Source: an uncultured Ruminococcus sp. (GTDB lineage Bacteria > Bacillota > Clostridia > Oscillospirales > Acutalibacteraceae). Taken from it: 64,000 nt of DNA. The notes below the pieces were generated by a model. That model worked only from the letters and a program-made list of their open reading frames with translations, made no database searches and was not told the DNA's origin. Below, piece after piece: positions 44,592-54,696 of the stretch (within the stretch, counting starts at the first letter, position 1; each line of letters opens with the position of its first letter). Location of the stretch: positions 111,722 to 175,721 of the forward strand of contig UQQD01000002.1 in the NCBI GenBank assembly GCA_900543095.1, given 5' to 3'. The translations under genes were made by a program, and so were the position numbers.

Positions 44592-45809
44592 TTAAAAATC
44601 AACTTCGGTGTCATAGTAACAGCACTTGAGAAGCTTTTCCATTTCTTCCTGACTCGGCTGGCGCGGGTTAGAACCTGTGCAGGCGTCAGCAATAGCATTT
44701 TTAGCGATTTCGGGAAGTCTTTCAAGGAATACATCTTCGGGAACAAATCCGTTTTCTGTCGGATAGCTGTCGGGACCGTAGTTCTTAATGCAGTGCGGAA
44801 TGTTAAGCTCGTCATTCATCTTACGAACAGCCTCAATAAGAAGCTTAATCTTTTCTTCAACGCTGTTGCCGCCGAGCTTCATATCGTCTGCAATCTGTGC
44901 ATATTTCTTTGCTGCCGTTTCATCCTTTGCGTTAAAAGCGATTACCTTTGGAAGGTACATAGCGTTAGCGGCACCGTGGATGATGTGTGCGCCGTAATCG
45001 GCAAAAGCAGCACCGGTTTTATGAGCCATAGAATGAACGATACCGAGCAGAGCATTTGAGAAAGCCATACCTGCAAGACACTGAGCGTTGTGCATACTGT
45101 CACGCTTTGCCATATCTCCGTTATATGACGGGATAAGGTCGTTTTGAATCATCTTAATAGCGTACATAGCAAGAGCGTCGGTGTAATCGCAGTTAGCGGT
45201 TGAAACATATGCTTCAATGGAGTGTGTCAAAGCGTCCATACCGGTGTGAGCAACAAGCTTTTTAGGCATTGTTTCTGCAAGATCCGGGTCAACGATAGCA
45301 ACATCCGGAGTAATCTCAAAATCGGCGATAGGATACTTAATACCCTTTGAATAATCTGTGATAATAGAGAATGCCGTAACCTCCGTTGCTGTTCCGGAAG
45401 TAGAGGAAATAGCGCAGAAATGTGCTTTTTGTCTGAGCTTAGGCAAGCCGAATACCTTGCACATATCTTCAAATGTTACGTCGGGATATTCATATTTAAT
45501 CCACATAGCCTTTGCGGCGTCGATAGGTGAACCGCCGCCCATTGCGATAATCCAGTCAGGCTGGAATTTCTGCATAGCAGCAGCACCCTTCATAACTGTT
45601 TCAACCGACGGATCGGGTTCGATACCCTCAAACAGCTCAACCTCCATGCCGGCTTCTTTGAGGTAATCAACGGCTTTGTCAAGGAAACCGAAGCGTTTCA
45701 TTGAACCGCCGCCGACGCAAACCATAGCTTTTTTGCCTTCAAAAGTTTTAAGAGCCTCAAGAGCTCCTTTTCCGTGATAAAGATCACGGGGTAATGTAAA
45801 ACGTGCCAT
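44592..45809 (-). CDS. Iron-containing alcohol dehydrogenase
   Basis: NAD(P)-dependent group III alcohol dehydrogenase of 405 residues from ATG 45809, chosen for AGGAGG upstream. The nucleotide-binding motif is VGGGSMKRFG, the family signature GGGSPIDAAKAMW follows, and the metal ligands are expected in VAHTGMDALTHSIEAY and GIVHSMAHKTGAAF with HGAANA. Likely a fermentative alcohol or butanol dehydrogenase; the exact substrate is unknown. The LysR gene upstream on the same strand may regulate it. Confidence 0.92.
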   Translation of the reverse strand: MARFTLPRDLYHGKGALEALKTFEGKKAMVCVGGGSMKRFGFLDKAVDYLKEAGMEVELFEGIEPDPSVETVMKGAAAMQKFQPDWIIAMGGGSPIDAAKAMWIKYEYPDVTFEDMCKVFGLPKLRQKAHFCAISSTSGTATEVTAFSIITDYSKGIKYPIADFEITPDVAIVDPDLAETMPKKLVAHTGMDALTHSIEAYVSTANCDYTDALAMYAIKMIQNDLIPSYNGDMAKRDSMHNAQCLAGMAFSNALLGIVHSMAHKTGAAFADYGAHIIHGAANAMYLPKVIAFNAKDETAAKKYAQIADDMKLGGNSVEEKIKLLIEAVRKMNDELNIPHCIKNYGPDSYPTENGFVPEDVFLERLPEIAKNAIADACTGSNPRQPSQEEMEKLLKCCYYDTEVDF

Positions 45810-45985
45810 AAATAGACCTCCTAAAAAATAATTCAATTTTGTGTTTTGTTAAAAAATTCATAAATTATTAATAATATCCTGTGCTTTTTTCTACAAATAT
45901 ATATTAACATAACATATTATTTTTGAATAATGCTTCTTTTGCATATCAAAGTTGTATGTTTTGATATACCGTAAAAATTGATTTT

Positions 45986-46918
45986 TCAGCTTTTTCCGAA
46001 TGTGTTTCGCTTTGATTTTATCAACTCTTCAACAAACCGTGAGTCGAGTTTTGAAAGCACATACTCTTTTTTGTGTATAAGCATATCCTTATATAAACGG
46101 TCGCTGTCTTTGCATACCTTTTGAACAAGTCCTCGGTGTTCAAGTATCGGCTTCGGTATTGACGACACCCACATAAACGAGTTTTTGTTGTGATTTAATA
46201 TTTCAAACTGACTTGCACGTTCAAAAACAAATATTCTGCGGTCACATTCTTTATGCTGTTCTTCCTTTTTTACTTCGGCAAACGGCAAAAACGGAACATA
46301 AGTGTCGGCGTGTGCAATCTCCGTGTAATTTTTAAGATCCTCATAGCCGATGCTTTCTTTTTTGGCAAGCGGGCAGTCGCCGTTCATCAGCAAAACATAT
46401 TTGAATTCGGTTATCATTTCGTATTCAATGCCCTTTTCATCCATCATTGACTTATAGTATTTATCAAACGCTTCTGCATATCTGATTATGCCGAGCTTAT
46501 AGTCGCCCTGCACAATATTTTTTACAGTTGTCATTGAGTCGGTTTCGTTATATAAGATTTCCGCCTTAACATCGTCGCCTATTGTATTTGAAAATTCCGC
46601 AAACGCTTCTGCTATATAGCTTGCTCTCGGAGCCGAAAGAGAGAATCTTTTTTTGCTGTAGTTGCCCTTGTTGAACACAGCCTCAACCTCGTCAATTTGT
46701 TTTAATATGCCCTTTGCATAGCGTATAAATACTTCTCCGTCGGGGGTAAGAAACATTCCTTTTGCTTTTCGTTCAAACAAGGTTATTCCAAGATTTGATT
46801 CAAGCTCCTTTATTGCTCGGCTAAGGTTCGGCTGCCCTACATACAGCTTTTCCGCCGCTTTGTTTATTGAGTTTGTTTCGGCAACGACTACTGCGTATTT
46901 CATATGCAACAGGTTCAT
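45986..46918 (-). CDS. LysR-family transcriptional regulator
   Basis: DNA-binding regulator of 310 residues with the N-terminal winged helix (LLHMKYAVVVAETNSINKAA, then LYVGQPNLSRAIKELE) and a C-terminal periplasmic-binding-protein-like effector domain. It lies 176 bases upstream of the iron alcohol dehydrogenase and reads in the same direction, which suggests but does not prove control of that gene. The effector is unknown. Confidence 0.92.
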   Translation of the reverse strand: MNLLHMKYAVVVAETNSINKAAEKLYVGQPNLSRAIKELESNLGITLFERKAKGMFLTPDGEVFIRYAKGILKQIDEVEAVFNKGNYSKKRFSLSAPRASYIAEAFAEFSNTIGDDVKAEILYNETDSMTTVKNIVQGDYKLGIIRYAEAFDKYYKSMMDEKGIEYEMITEFKYVLLMNGDCPLAKKESIGYEDLKNYTEIAHADTYVPFLPFAEVKKEEQHKECDRRIFVFERASQFEILNHNKNSFMWVSSIPKPILEHRGLVQKVCKDSDRLYKDMLIHKKEYVLSKLDSRFVEELIKSKRNTFGKS

Positions 46919-47046
46919 ATATCATCATTCCTAACCGTTATTATTCAGTGACTTTCATTTCCCGTCAGCCAAGGATTTTTCACTTGTTTTCTACTTTAAT
47001 TATATCACAAATTTTCTATATGTTCCACATATTTCAGCATTAAAGG

Positions 47047-47075
47047 TTGCAATTAATTTTGATTAGCGGTAAAAT
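47047..47075 (+). promoter_or_regulatory. Predicted promoter of the maf gene
   Basis: TTGCAA (47047-47052), 17 bases, TAAAAT (47070-47075), about 38 bases before the start codon. Confidence 0.45.
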
Positions 47076-47113
47076 ATATTAAATATCGCAAACAAAAGCA
47101 AAAGGAGATAAAA

Positions 47114-47668
47114 ATGTTAATTCTTGCTTCAAATTCGCCGCGAAGAAAAGAGCTTCTAAAGCTGATAACGCCTGATTTTACAGTTATTCCCGCTAAAATC
47201 GACGAAGCCGTTGATTCATCCGTGCCGCTGTTCAGCCGACCGCAGTATCTTGCTGAAAAAAAGGCAAAGTACATTTTCACAAACGGACATAACGAAGATA
47301 CGGTCATCGGCAGTGATACGGGTGTGTTCATTGATGATGTTATGCTCGGCAAGCCCGAAAACGCCGATGATGCAAGGCGTATGCTGAAAATGCTGTCGGG
47401 AAGATGTCATAGGGTAATTACGGGCTGTTGTATTATTTCCGATAAAGGCTGTAAAACGTTTTCACAAATTACCGAGGTCGAATTTTACGCTCTGTCAGAT
47501 ACCGACATAAACGATTATATTCTGACTTGCGAACCTGACGATAAGGCAGGAGCCTACGGAATACAGGGAAAAGGAGCAATGCTTGTCAAGGGCATTTACG
47601 GCGACTATTTTAATGTGGTAGGGCTTCCGGTATCACTGCTCAATCAAAAATTAAAAGCATTTTTATAA
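47114..47668 (+). CDS. maf: Maf-family nucleoside triphosphate pyrophosphatase
   Basis: House-cleaning pyrophosphatase that hydrolyses non-canonical or methylated NTPs such as dTTP or UTP. The 184-residue protein has the signature LILASNSPRRKELL at the start, then SDTGVFID and GKPENADDARRML, and KAGAYGIQGKGA. AAAGGAG precedes the ATG. It stands alone before the purine operon. Confidence 0.93.
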   Translation: MLILASNSPRRKELLKLITPDFTVIPAKIDEAVDSSVPLFSRPQYLAEKKAKYIFTNGHNEDTVIGSDTGVFIDDVMLGKPENADDARRMLKMLSGRCHRVITGCCIISDKGCKTFSQITEVEFYALSDTDINDYILTCEPDDKAGAYGIQGKGAMLVKGIYGDYFNVVGLPVSLLNQKLKAFL

Positions 47669-47816
47669 ATTTTGGATTGATATTTTCACGACTGCAAATA
47701 TATCGTTGCAAAAAACGCAGAAATGCTTCCCGAAAAAGATATTATTCTAAAATATATTAGCAAATCCGACTATATTCTATATATATTGTAAAAAATAATT
47801 TTTAATTCTAATTCGG

Positions 47817-47845
47817 TTGCTAATTTTCAAAAACTATATTATAAT
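47817..47845 (+). promoter_or_regulatory. Predicted promoter of the purine operon
   Basis: TTGCTA (47817-47822), 17 bases, TATAAT (47840-47845), about 58 bases before purC. No purine riboswitch-like fold and no PurBox were recognised upstream. Confidence 0.5.
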
Positions 47846-47903
47846 ATAATATGTATTGTTATTTATGTTTTTGGCGTAAAGCCGCGATATGGAGGAATTA
47901 AAT

Positions 47904-48611
47904 ATGGAAAAGAAAGAGCTTCTTTACGAAGGAAAAGCAAAAAAAGTATTTGCAACCGAAAATCCCGATTATTGCATCGTATCCTATAAGGACGACGCAA
48001 CCGCTTTTAACGGCGAAAAAAAGGGCACAATAATCGGTAAAGGCGTTGTCAACAACCGTATGAGCAACTTTATGTTTAAGCTGCTCGAAGAAAAGGGAAT
48101 ACCAACCGACTTTGTTGAAGAACTCAACGACAGAGACACGGTGCTTAAAAAAGTTGAAATAGTTCCGCTTGAAGTTATTGTAAGAAACAAAGCGGCAGGC
48201 AGTCTTTCAAAGCGTCTCGGACTTCCCGAGGGCACGCCGATGAAAACCCCTGTTCTTGAATTTTGCTACAAAGACGACGCTCTCGGCGACCCGATGGTAA
48301 ACGAATATCACATTCTTGCTGCAGGCTTCGCCACAAAAGAAGAAATTGATATAATTTCGGAAATGGCACTCAAAATCAACAGTATTATGATAGATTTCTT
48401 TAAGGAGTGCAAGGTTGACCTTATCGACTTCAAGATTGAATTCGGAAGATACAAGGGACAGATACTTCTTGCAGATGAAATCTCACCCGATACCTGCCGT
48501 TTTTGGGATATTGATACTCAGGAAAAGCTTGACAAGGATCGTTTCCGCCGTGATATGGGCGGCGTAGAAGAGGCTTATGCCGAGATGATGAAACGCATCG
48601 GTCTTGCATAA
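47904..48611 (+). CDS. purC: Phosphoribosylaminoimidazole-succinocarboxamide synthase
   Basis: Eighth step of IMP synthesis: joins aspartate to CAIR. The 235-residue length is typical. The opening motif is [16 protein letters not shown] and the signature [24 protein letters not shown] is visible in pieces. ATG 47904 is chosen because GGAGG lies at 47890-47894 and the longer frame starts inside that site. First gene of purC-purF-purB-purA-guaA. Confidence 0.96.
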   Translation: MEKKELLYEGKAKKVFATENPDYCIVSYKDDATAFNGEKKGTIIGKGVVNNRMSNFMFKLLEEKGIPTDFVEELNDRDTVLKKVEIVPLEVIVRNKAAGSLSKRLGLPEGTPMKTPVLEFCYKDDALGDPMVNEYHILAAGFATKEEIDIISEMALKINSIMIDFFKECKVDLIDFKIEFGRYKGQILLADEISPDTCRFWDIDTQEKLDKDRFRRDMGGVEEAYAEMMKRIGLA

Positions 48612-48698
48612 TCACGAATTTACGGATTAAGTAACCGCTGGTATAATCAGTGATTACTTAAAAAGCAAATAAAATTTTAACTATCGGATGGTGTAATT

Positions 48699-50159
48699 TT
48701 GAATAGTTCTTTTGATAACCTTGCAACAGAGGGACTTCACGAAGAATGTGGAGTTTTCGGCGTTTTCAGCGACGGCTCGCTTGACCCGGCATATGCCTGC
48801 TACAACGGACTTCTTGCGCTTCAGCACAGAGGTCAGGAAAGCTGCGGAATAGCTGTATCTGATGACGGTGTAATAGATTATCACAAAAATATGGGACTTG
48901 TGACCGAAGTATTCAACAACGATATACTTGATTCGTTAAGAGGACAAATGGGAATATCCCACGTTCGTTACTCAACAGCAGGCGGCTCTGTACTTGAAAA
49001 TGCACAGCCGCTTGTTATGCGTTATGTAAAGGGTACGATTTCGGTCGCACACAACGGCAATCTTACAAATGCAGTTGAGATACGCCGTCAGCTTGAACAG
49101 CGGGGAGCAATTTTTCAAACCACGATTGATTCAGAGGTAATCTGCTATGTAATTGCCCGTGAAAGACTCAAATGCCATTCGGTCGAAGAGGCGGTTGCAA
49201 AGACTATGCAGGTTATTGAGGGCGCATATTCACTGCTTGTAATGAGCCCCCGAAAGATAATCGCCGCAAGAGATCCTCACGGCTTTCGTCCGCTGTGTAT
49301 GGGCAAATACAACGGCTCTGTTGTTTTTGCAAGCGAAAGCGCCGCGCTTGACGCCTGCGGTGCCGAGTTCGTGCGTGATATAGAGCCCGGCGAAATCGTC
49401 GTTGTCAATAACGACGGGGTTCGCTCCATAAAGCCTGATTTAGGCAAAGCCGAAAAATCTCTCTGCATTTTTGAATATATTTATTTTGCCAGAAGCGACA
49501 GCTTTATTGACGGAGTAAGCGTTTATGAAGCACGCAAACAGGCAGGAAGAATACTTGCACGCACCTATCCCGTTGATGCGGATATGGTCATCGGAGTTCC
49601 CGAATCGGGAATTGACGCCGCTATCGGTTACAGCGAGGAATCGGGAATACCGTACGAAAAAGCTATTGTTAAAAACAGCTATATCGGCAGGACGTTTATC
49701 AAGCCAAGTCAGAGCGAACGTATGAAAAGCGTGCGGATAAAGCTGAACCCAATCGCCGAAAAGGTTAAGGGCAAGCGTGTTGTAATGATAGACGACAGTA
49801 TTGTGCGCGGCACAACGGTTGACCGAATCGTGACAATGCTGAGGGATGCCGGCGCAAAGGAAGTTCATATGCGTATCAGCTCACCGCCGTTTATGTGGCC
49901 TTGCTACTATGGTACAGACATTCCCTCAAGAGGAGAGCTTATTGCCTGTAACCATACTATAGAAGAAATAACAAAGCTGAGCGGTGCGGATTCACTCGGC
50001 TATTTGCCGGTTGATTCTCTCCGTGAAATGCTAAACTATGCTCCCGTCGGCTTTTGTGACGGTTGCTTTACGGGGAAATACCCTGCGGCAACCACAAAAG
50101 AAACCTTTAAAGGCAAAGAACGCGGCGGTATGAATTTTGACAATAAAGGCAAGTGCTGA
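48699..50159 (+). CDS. purF: Amidophosphoribosyltransferase
   Basis: First committed enzyme of purine synthesis. A TTG start gives a propeptide of 16 residues before the nucleophile C17 in HEECGVFGVF, as in Bacillus-type enzymes matured by cleavage. The N-terminal glutamine amidotransferase is followed by a phosphoribosyltransferase domain with VVMIDDSIVRGTT. The three or four cysteines of the Fe-S cluster appear in the C-terminal half (CYYGTDIPS, IACNHT, GFCDGCFTG). Length 486. Confidence 0.96.
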   Translation: MNSSFDNLATEGLHEECGVFGVFSDGSLDPAYACYNGLLALQHRGQESCGIAVSDDGVIDYHKNMGLVTEVFNNDILDSLRGQMGISHVRYSTAGGSVLENAQPLVMRYVKGTISVAHNGNLTNAVEIRRQLEQRGAIFQTTIDSEVICYVIARERLKCHSVEEAVAKTMQVIEGAYSLLVMSPRKIIAARDPHGFRPLCMGKYNGSVVFASESAALDACGAEFVRDIEPGEIVVVNNDGVRSIKPDLGKAEKSLCIFEYIYFARSDSFIDGVSVYEARKQAGRILARTYPVDADMVIGVPESGIDAAIGYSEESGIPYEKAIVKNSYIGRTFIKPSQSERMKSVRIKLNPIAEKVKGKRVVMIDDSIVRGTTVDRIVTMLRDAGAKEVHMRISSPPFMWPCYYGTDIPSRGELIACNHTIEEITKLSGADSLGYLPVDSLREMLNYAPVGFCDGCFTGKYPAATTKETFKGKERGGMNFDNKGKC

Positions 50160-50184
50160 CTTGTATTTTGAAAGGAATTTAGAT

Positions 50185-51621
50185 ATGATAAAAGACACAT
50201 ACGAATCCCCGCTGTCATCACGCTATGCAAGCAAAGAGATGAAATACATCTTTTCTCCCGACAAAAAGTTCAGAACGTGGAGAAAACTTTGGATAGCACT
50301 TGCACAGTCTGAAATGGAACTCGGACTTCCTGTTACTCAGGCTCAGATTGACGAGCTTAAGGCTCACGCCGACGACATCAATTACGAAGTTGCTCAAGAG
50401 AGAGAAAAGCTTGTGCGCCACGACGTAATGTCACACGTTTATGCCTACGGTGTTCAGTGCCCAAACGCAAAGGGTATTATACACCTCGGCGCAACCTCCT
50501 GCTATGTAGGAGATAATACCGATATTATTATTATGACCGAGGGCTTACAGCTTATAAGAAACAAGCTGATAACGGTTATCCGCAATCTTTCAAAGTTTGC
50601 CGATGAATACAAGGCGCTTCCGACGCTTGCGTTTACTCATTTTCAGCCTGCTCAGCCCACAACGGTCGGCAAGAGAGCAACTCTTTGGCTTCAGGAGCTT
50701 TTGATGGACCTTGAAGACGTTGAATACCAGCTTTCAAAGGCTAAGCTTCTCGGCTCAAAGGGTACGACAGGCACTCAGGCAAGCTTTTTGGAGCTGTTTG
50801 ACGGCGATCACGAAAAGTGCAAGGAGCTTGACAGAAAAATTGCCGAAAAAATGGGCTATAAGGCTTGTTTCCCGGTGTCGGGACAGACCTATTCAAGAAA
50901 GCTCGATTCACAGTTTTTAAATGTCCTTGCGGGAATTGCACAGTCAGCCGCAAAGTTTTCAAATGATATACGCCTTTTGCAGCACCTCAAGGAGGTTGAG
51001 GAGCCGTTTGAAAAGAACCAGATCGGTTCGTCTGCAATGGCATACAAGCGCAATCCTATGCGCAGTGAGCGTATCGGCTCGCTTTCAAGATATGTAATGT
51101 GCGACGTTCTCAACACCTATTTCACCACTGCTACACAGTGGTTTGAAAGAACTCTTGACGACTCGGCAAACAAGCGTTTGAGTGTGCCGGAGGCATTTCT
51201 TGCCGTTGACGGTATCCTTTCGCTCTATGCAAATGTTGCCGACGGTCTTGTTGTTTATCCAAAGGTTATTGAACAGCGCCTCAGAAAAGAGCTTCCGTTT
51301 ATGGCAACCGAAAACATTATGATGGATGCCGTAAAGAAAAGAGGGGCTGACAGACAACAGCTCCACGAAAGAATTCGCATTCATTCAATGGCAGCCTCAA
51401 AGGTTATCAAAGAAGAGGGCGGCGAAAACGACCTGCTTCAAAGAATTGCCAACGACGAGGCGTTTGGCGTAACGCTTGACGAGCTTGAAAAAATTCTACA
51501 GCCCGAAAAGTACACAGGCAGAGCGAAGGAACAGACCGAGGACTTCCTCAGTGAATGTGTTTATCCTGTACTTGAAAAATATAAAAATATTGAATCCGAT
51601 AATCCGGAAATCAATGTGTAA
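50185..51621 (+). CDS. purB: Adenylosuccinate lyase
   Basis: Catalyses two fumarate-releasing steps of purine synthesis. ATG 50185 is chosen for AAAGGA and for family length (478 residues); an overlapping longer frame from 50137 is not supported. The signature GSSAMAYKRNPMRSERIGSL and THFQPAQPTTVGKR are both present. It follows purF by 25 bases. Confidence 0.95.
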   Translation: MIKDTYESPLSSRYASKEMKYIFSPDKKFRTWRKLWIALAQSEMELGLPVTQAQIDELKAHADDINYEVAQEREKLVRHDVMSHVYAYGVQCPNAKGIIHLGATSCYVGDNTDIIIMTEGLQLIRNKLITVIRNLSKFADEYKALPTLAFTHFQPAQPTTVGKRATLWLQELLMDLEDVEYQLSKAKLLGSKGTTGTQASFLELFDGDHEKCKELDRKIAEKMGYKACFPVSGQTYSRKLDSQFLNVLAGIAQSAAKFSNDIRLLQHLKEVEEPFEKNQIGSSAMAYKRNPMRSERIGSLSRYVMCDVLNTYFTTATQWFERTLDDSANKRLSVPEAFLAVDGILSLYANVADGLVVYPKVIEQRLRKELPFMATENIMMDAVKKRGADRQQLHERIRIHSMAASKVIKEEGGENDLLQRIANDEAFGVTLDELEKILQPEKYTGRAKEQTEDFLSECVYPVLEKYKNIESDNPEINV

Positions 51622-51658
51622 AAACTAATCATAAAATCTTTGAAAGAGGAGTTTACCT

Positions 51659-52936
51659 ATGGTAAAAGCTATTGTAGGAGCCAACTGGGGCGATGAGGGC
51701 AAGGGCAAAATAACAGATGTTCTTGCAGACAACAGCGATATTGTAATACGTTTTCAGGGCGGTGCCAACGCAGGACACACCATAATCAACGATTACGGAA
51801 AATTTGCATTGCACCAACTGCCGTCGGGCGTATTTCATCAAAACATTACAAACATAATCGGCAACGGCGTTGCGTTCAGCGTTGAAAATTTCATTAATGA
51901 GATTAGCGAGCTGAAAAAGCGCGGCGTTCCCGAACCGAATGTAATAATTTCCGACAGAGCGCAGATTGTAATGCCGTATCACGTTGCGTTTGACTGTTAC
52001 GAGGAAGAGCGTCTCGGCAAAAACTCATTCGGCTCAACAAAAAGCGGAATAGCTCCGTTTTATTCCGATAAGTATTCAAAAATCGGTTTTCAGATAAACG
52101 AGCTTTACGATGACCCGGATTCACTCAAAGAAAAAATTCATCATGCCCTTGAAATTAAAAATGCAATGCTCAAAAACCTCTATAATAAGCCTGAAATCAC
52201 GGAGCAGGAGATTTTTGATAAGCTTATGGAGTACAAGGAGCTGCTTGCTCCGTATGTCAGCGATGCTTTTATGTTTATACATAATGCGCTCAAAGAGGGA
52301 AAAAATATTCTTCTTGAAGGTCAGCTCGGATCATTGAAGGACACCGACTTTGGTATTTATCCTATGGTTACCTCATCAAATACAATAGCCGGCTACGGCG
52401 CAGTAGGCGCAGGAATTCCGCCATATGAAATCAAAGAGATAGTAACCGTAGTAAAGGCATATTCAAGCGCAGTAGGAGCAGGCGAGTTTGTTTCCGAAAT
52501 ATTCGGCGAAGAAGCCGACGAGCTTCGCAGACGAGGCGGCGACGGCGGTGAATTCGGCGCAACAACAGGCAGACCGCGCCGTATGGGCTGGCTTGATTTG
52601 GTTGCAACCCGCTACGGATGTATGGTTCAGGGCGCAACTCAGGTAGCCTTTACAGTGCTCGATGTTCTCGGTTATCTTGATGAAATACCCGTATGCGTAG
52701 GCTACGAGCTTGACGGCAAAGTGATAGATTATTTCCCGTCAACAACAAAGCTTAAAAGATGCAAGCCGATACTCAAAAAACTCAAAGGCTGGAAATGTTC
52801 GATCTCAGGCATTAAGGAATACGACAAACTCCCGAAGGAGTGCAGAGAATACATTGAATTTGCGGAAAAACAGATCGGTGTACCGATAACAATGGTATCG
52901 AACGGTCCGTCAAGAAGCGACATAATTTACAGATAA
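51659..52936 (+). CDS. purA: Adenylosuccinate synthetase
   Basis: GTP-dependent first step from IMP to AMP. The 425-residue protein has the P-loop GANWGDEGKGKITD and QGGANAGHTI, with TTGRPRRMGWLD and IPVCVGYELDG later. GAGGAG precedes the ATG. A hairpin after the stop separates it from guaA. Confidence 0.96.
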   Translation: MVKAIVGANWGDEGKGKITDVLADNSDIVIRFQGGANAGHTIINDYGKFALHQLPSGVFHQNITNIIGNGVAFSVENFINEISELKKRGVPEPNVIISDRAQIVMPYHVAFDCYEEERLGKNSFGSTKSGIAPFYSDKYSKIGFQINELYDDPDSLKEKIHHALEIKNAMLKNLYNKPEITEQEIFDKLMEYKELLAPYVSDAFMFIHNALKEGKNILLEGQLGSLKDTDFGIYPMVTSSNTIAGYGAVGAGIPPYEIKEIVTVVKAYSSAVGAGEFVSEIFGEEADELRRRGGDGGEFGATTGRPRRMGWLDLVATRYGCMVQGATQVAFTVLDVLGYLDEIPVCVGYELDGKVIDYFPSTTKLKRCKPILKKLKGWKCSISGIKEYDKLPKECREYIEFAEKQIGVPITMVSNGPSRSDIIYR

Positions 52937-52945
52937 AATAAAACA

Positions 52946-52974
52946 GAATACCGTACATACATTGTGCGGTATTC
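52946..52974 (+). terminator. Terminator or attenuator between purA and guaA
   Basis: GAATACCGTAC (52946-52956) pairs with GTGCGGTATTC (52964-52974), one G-U pair, followed by TTTGATTTT. The guaA start lies 25 bases further on, so it may partly attenuate guaA. Confidence 0.65.
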
Positions 52975-52999
52975 TTTGATTTTAGAAAGGGTGGAGGAA

Positions 53000-54547
53000 A
53001 TGGAAAATAAAGAAACCGTAATCGTTCTTGACTTTGGCGGTCAGTACAACCAGCTTATCGCAAGGCGTGTGCGTGAGTGCAACGTATATTGTGAGATATT
53101 GCCTTATACCGTTGACATTGAAAAGATAAAAGAAATTTCGCCTAAAGGCATAATCTTTACAGGCGGACCGAACAGCGTTTATGATGAAACATCACCTCAC
53201 TATACGCCCGAAATTTTCAAACTCGGAATACCTATCCTCGGCATATGCTACGGCTGTCAGCTTATGGCATATTCTTTGGGCGGTGTTGTGAACTCGGCTG
53301 TTGACTCATCGTCAAGTGAATACGGAAAAACCGTAACAACTTACGATACAAGCGATGTACTTTTTGAAAACCTCCCCGATAGCGGTGTTTCATGGATGAG
53401 CCACCGTGATTACATCAGCAAAGCGCCCGACGGCTTCACGGTTACAGCAACAACACCTGCCTGCCCGGTTGCCGCAATGGCTTGTAAAGAACGCAAGCTC
53501 TACGGAGTTCAGTTCCACCCCGAAGTAAATCATACGGAAAACGGAAAACAGATGCTCAGATCATTCCTTTACAATGTATGCGAATGTAAGGGCGAATGGA
53601 AAATGGACAGCTTCATTGATACTACCGTTGCCAAAATTAAGAAAAAGGTAGGCAACAGGGGAGTAGTTCTCGGTTTGTCGGGCGGAGTTGATTCTTCGGT
53701 TGCCGCTGCACTTATCAGCAAAGCTGTCGGCAAACAGCTGACCTGCGTTTTTGTCGATCAGGGACTTATGCGTAAGGATGAGGGCGACTATGTTGAGCAG
53801 ACATTCACAAAGCTGTTTGATATGAATTTTGTCCGCATTAATTGTCAAGATGAATTTCTCTCAAAACTGAAAGGTGTTTCCGAACCTGAAGCAAAGAGAA
53901 AGATAATCGGTGAGGAATTTTATAAGGTGTTCTGGAACAAGATTCGTGAAAGCTACGGTTCCGGCTATTTTGCTCAGGGCACGATATATCCCGACCGCAT
54001 AGAGAGCGGCAAGGGTGACGCCGCCAAAATCAAGACGCACCATAACCAGGTCGGCGTTCCTGAGGATATAAAATTTGAAGATATTATCGAGCCGCTCAAA
54101 GACTTGTTCAAGGACGAGGTAAGAGCGGTAGGGGAGAAGCTCGGGCTTCCGCATGAGCTTGTATGGCGTCAGCCTTTTCCCGGACCGGGACTCGGCGTAA
54201 GGGTGATAGGGGAAATCACAGCCGAAAAGGTAAAAATCCTCCAAGAAGCGGATGCAATCCTGCGTGACGAAATGGATAAATGCGGTTACGCAGAGAAAAT
54301 GAGCCAGTTTTTTGCAGTGCTTCCCGGAGTAAAGACGGTAGGAGTAATGGGAGATGCCCGCACATACGACGAACTTGTTGCAATAAGAGCCGTAGTTACC
54401 GATGATTTTATGACTGCCGATTGGGCTAAGATCCCGTATGATATTCTCGGCAGGGTATCAAACAGAATTATAAACGAGGTTGACCATGTAAACAGAGTAG
54501 TATACGACATAACCTCCAAACCCCCCGGCACCGTCGAGTGGGAGTAA
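53000..54547 (+). CDS. guaA: GMP synthase (glutamine-hydrolysing)
   Basis: Amination of XMP to GMP. ATG 53000 is chosen for GGAGG upstream. The class I amidotransferase part has [11 protein letters not shown] with nucleophile C83 and FHPEVNHTE; the ATP pyrophosphatase loop [13 protein letters not shown] is near 230; the dimerisation domain ends in the conserved GTVEWE. The 515-residue length is full, so the gene stays intact although an integrative element lies directly beyond its stop. The 3' end of guaA is a known target of tyrosine integrases. Confidence 0.97.
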   Translation: MENKETVIVLDFGGQYNQLIARRVRECNVYCEILPYTVDIEKIKEISPKGIIFTGGPNSVYDETSPHYTPEIFKLGIPILGICYGCQLMAYSLGGVVNSAVDSSSSEYGKTVTTYDTSDVLFENLPDSGVSWMSHRDYISKAPDGFTVTATTPACPVAAMACKERKLYGVQFHPEVNHTENGKQMLRSFLYNVCECKGEWKMDSFIDTTVAKIKKKVGNRGVVLGLSGGVDSSVAAALISKAVGKQLTCVFVDQGLMRKDEGDYVEQTFTKLFDMNFVRINCQDEFLSKLKGVSEPEAKRKIIGEEFYKVFWNKIRESYGSGYFAQGTIYPDRIESGKGDAAKIKTHHNQVGVPEDIKFEDIIEPLKDLFKDEVRAVGEKLGLPHELVWRQPFPGPGLGVRVIGEITAEKVKILQEADAILRDEMDKCGYAEKMSQFFAVLPGVKTVGVMGDARTYDELVAIRAVVTDDFMTADWAKIPYDILGRVSNRIINEVDHVNRVVYDITSKPPGTVEWE

Positions 54548-54605
54548 TTTCACACTCGTGAAAAAAACCGTAAAATAAGGCTTTTTGCCTTTTGTAAGCC
54601 CTTTG

Positions 54606-54624
54606 TGGCAACAAAATGGCAACA
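54606..54624 (+). repeat. Direct repeats TGGCAACA, candidate integrase arm sites
   Basis: TGGCAACA occurs at 54606-54613 and 54617-54624, eleven bases apart, which is one helical turn, 60 bases past the guaA stop. Tandem arm-type binding sites near an element end are typical for lambda/Tn916-like integrases. This role is inferred from position. Confidence 0.45.
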
Positions 54625-54646
54625 TAATTTGAATTATTGTAAAAGT

Positions 54647-54690
54647 AAAGAGCTATCAGATTTTTTGAAAGTCTGATAGCTCTTTTTGAT
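54647..54690. terminator. Strong terminator at the left end of the element
   Basis: AAAGAGCTATCAGA (54647-54660) pairs perfectly with TCTGATAGCTCTTT (54672-54685). It has A and T runs on both sides and would stop both guaA and the minus-strand cargo gene. Confidence 0.85.
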
Positions 54691-54696
54691 GTTGCG

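Noticed and set aside
47669..47903. Purine riboswitch upstream of purC
   Set aside because: No three-way junction or conserved loop sequences were recognised, and the predicted leader is only about 55 bases long.
54548..54600. guaA terminator at the TTCAC/GTGAA hairpin
   Set aside because: The stem is only 5 bp and is followed by A residues on the plus strand; the strong hairpin at 54,647 is the better terminator.
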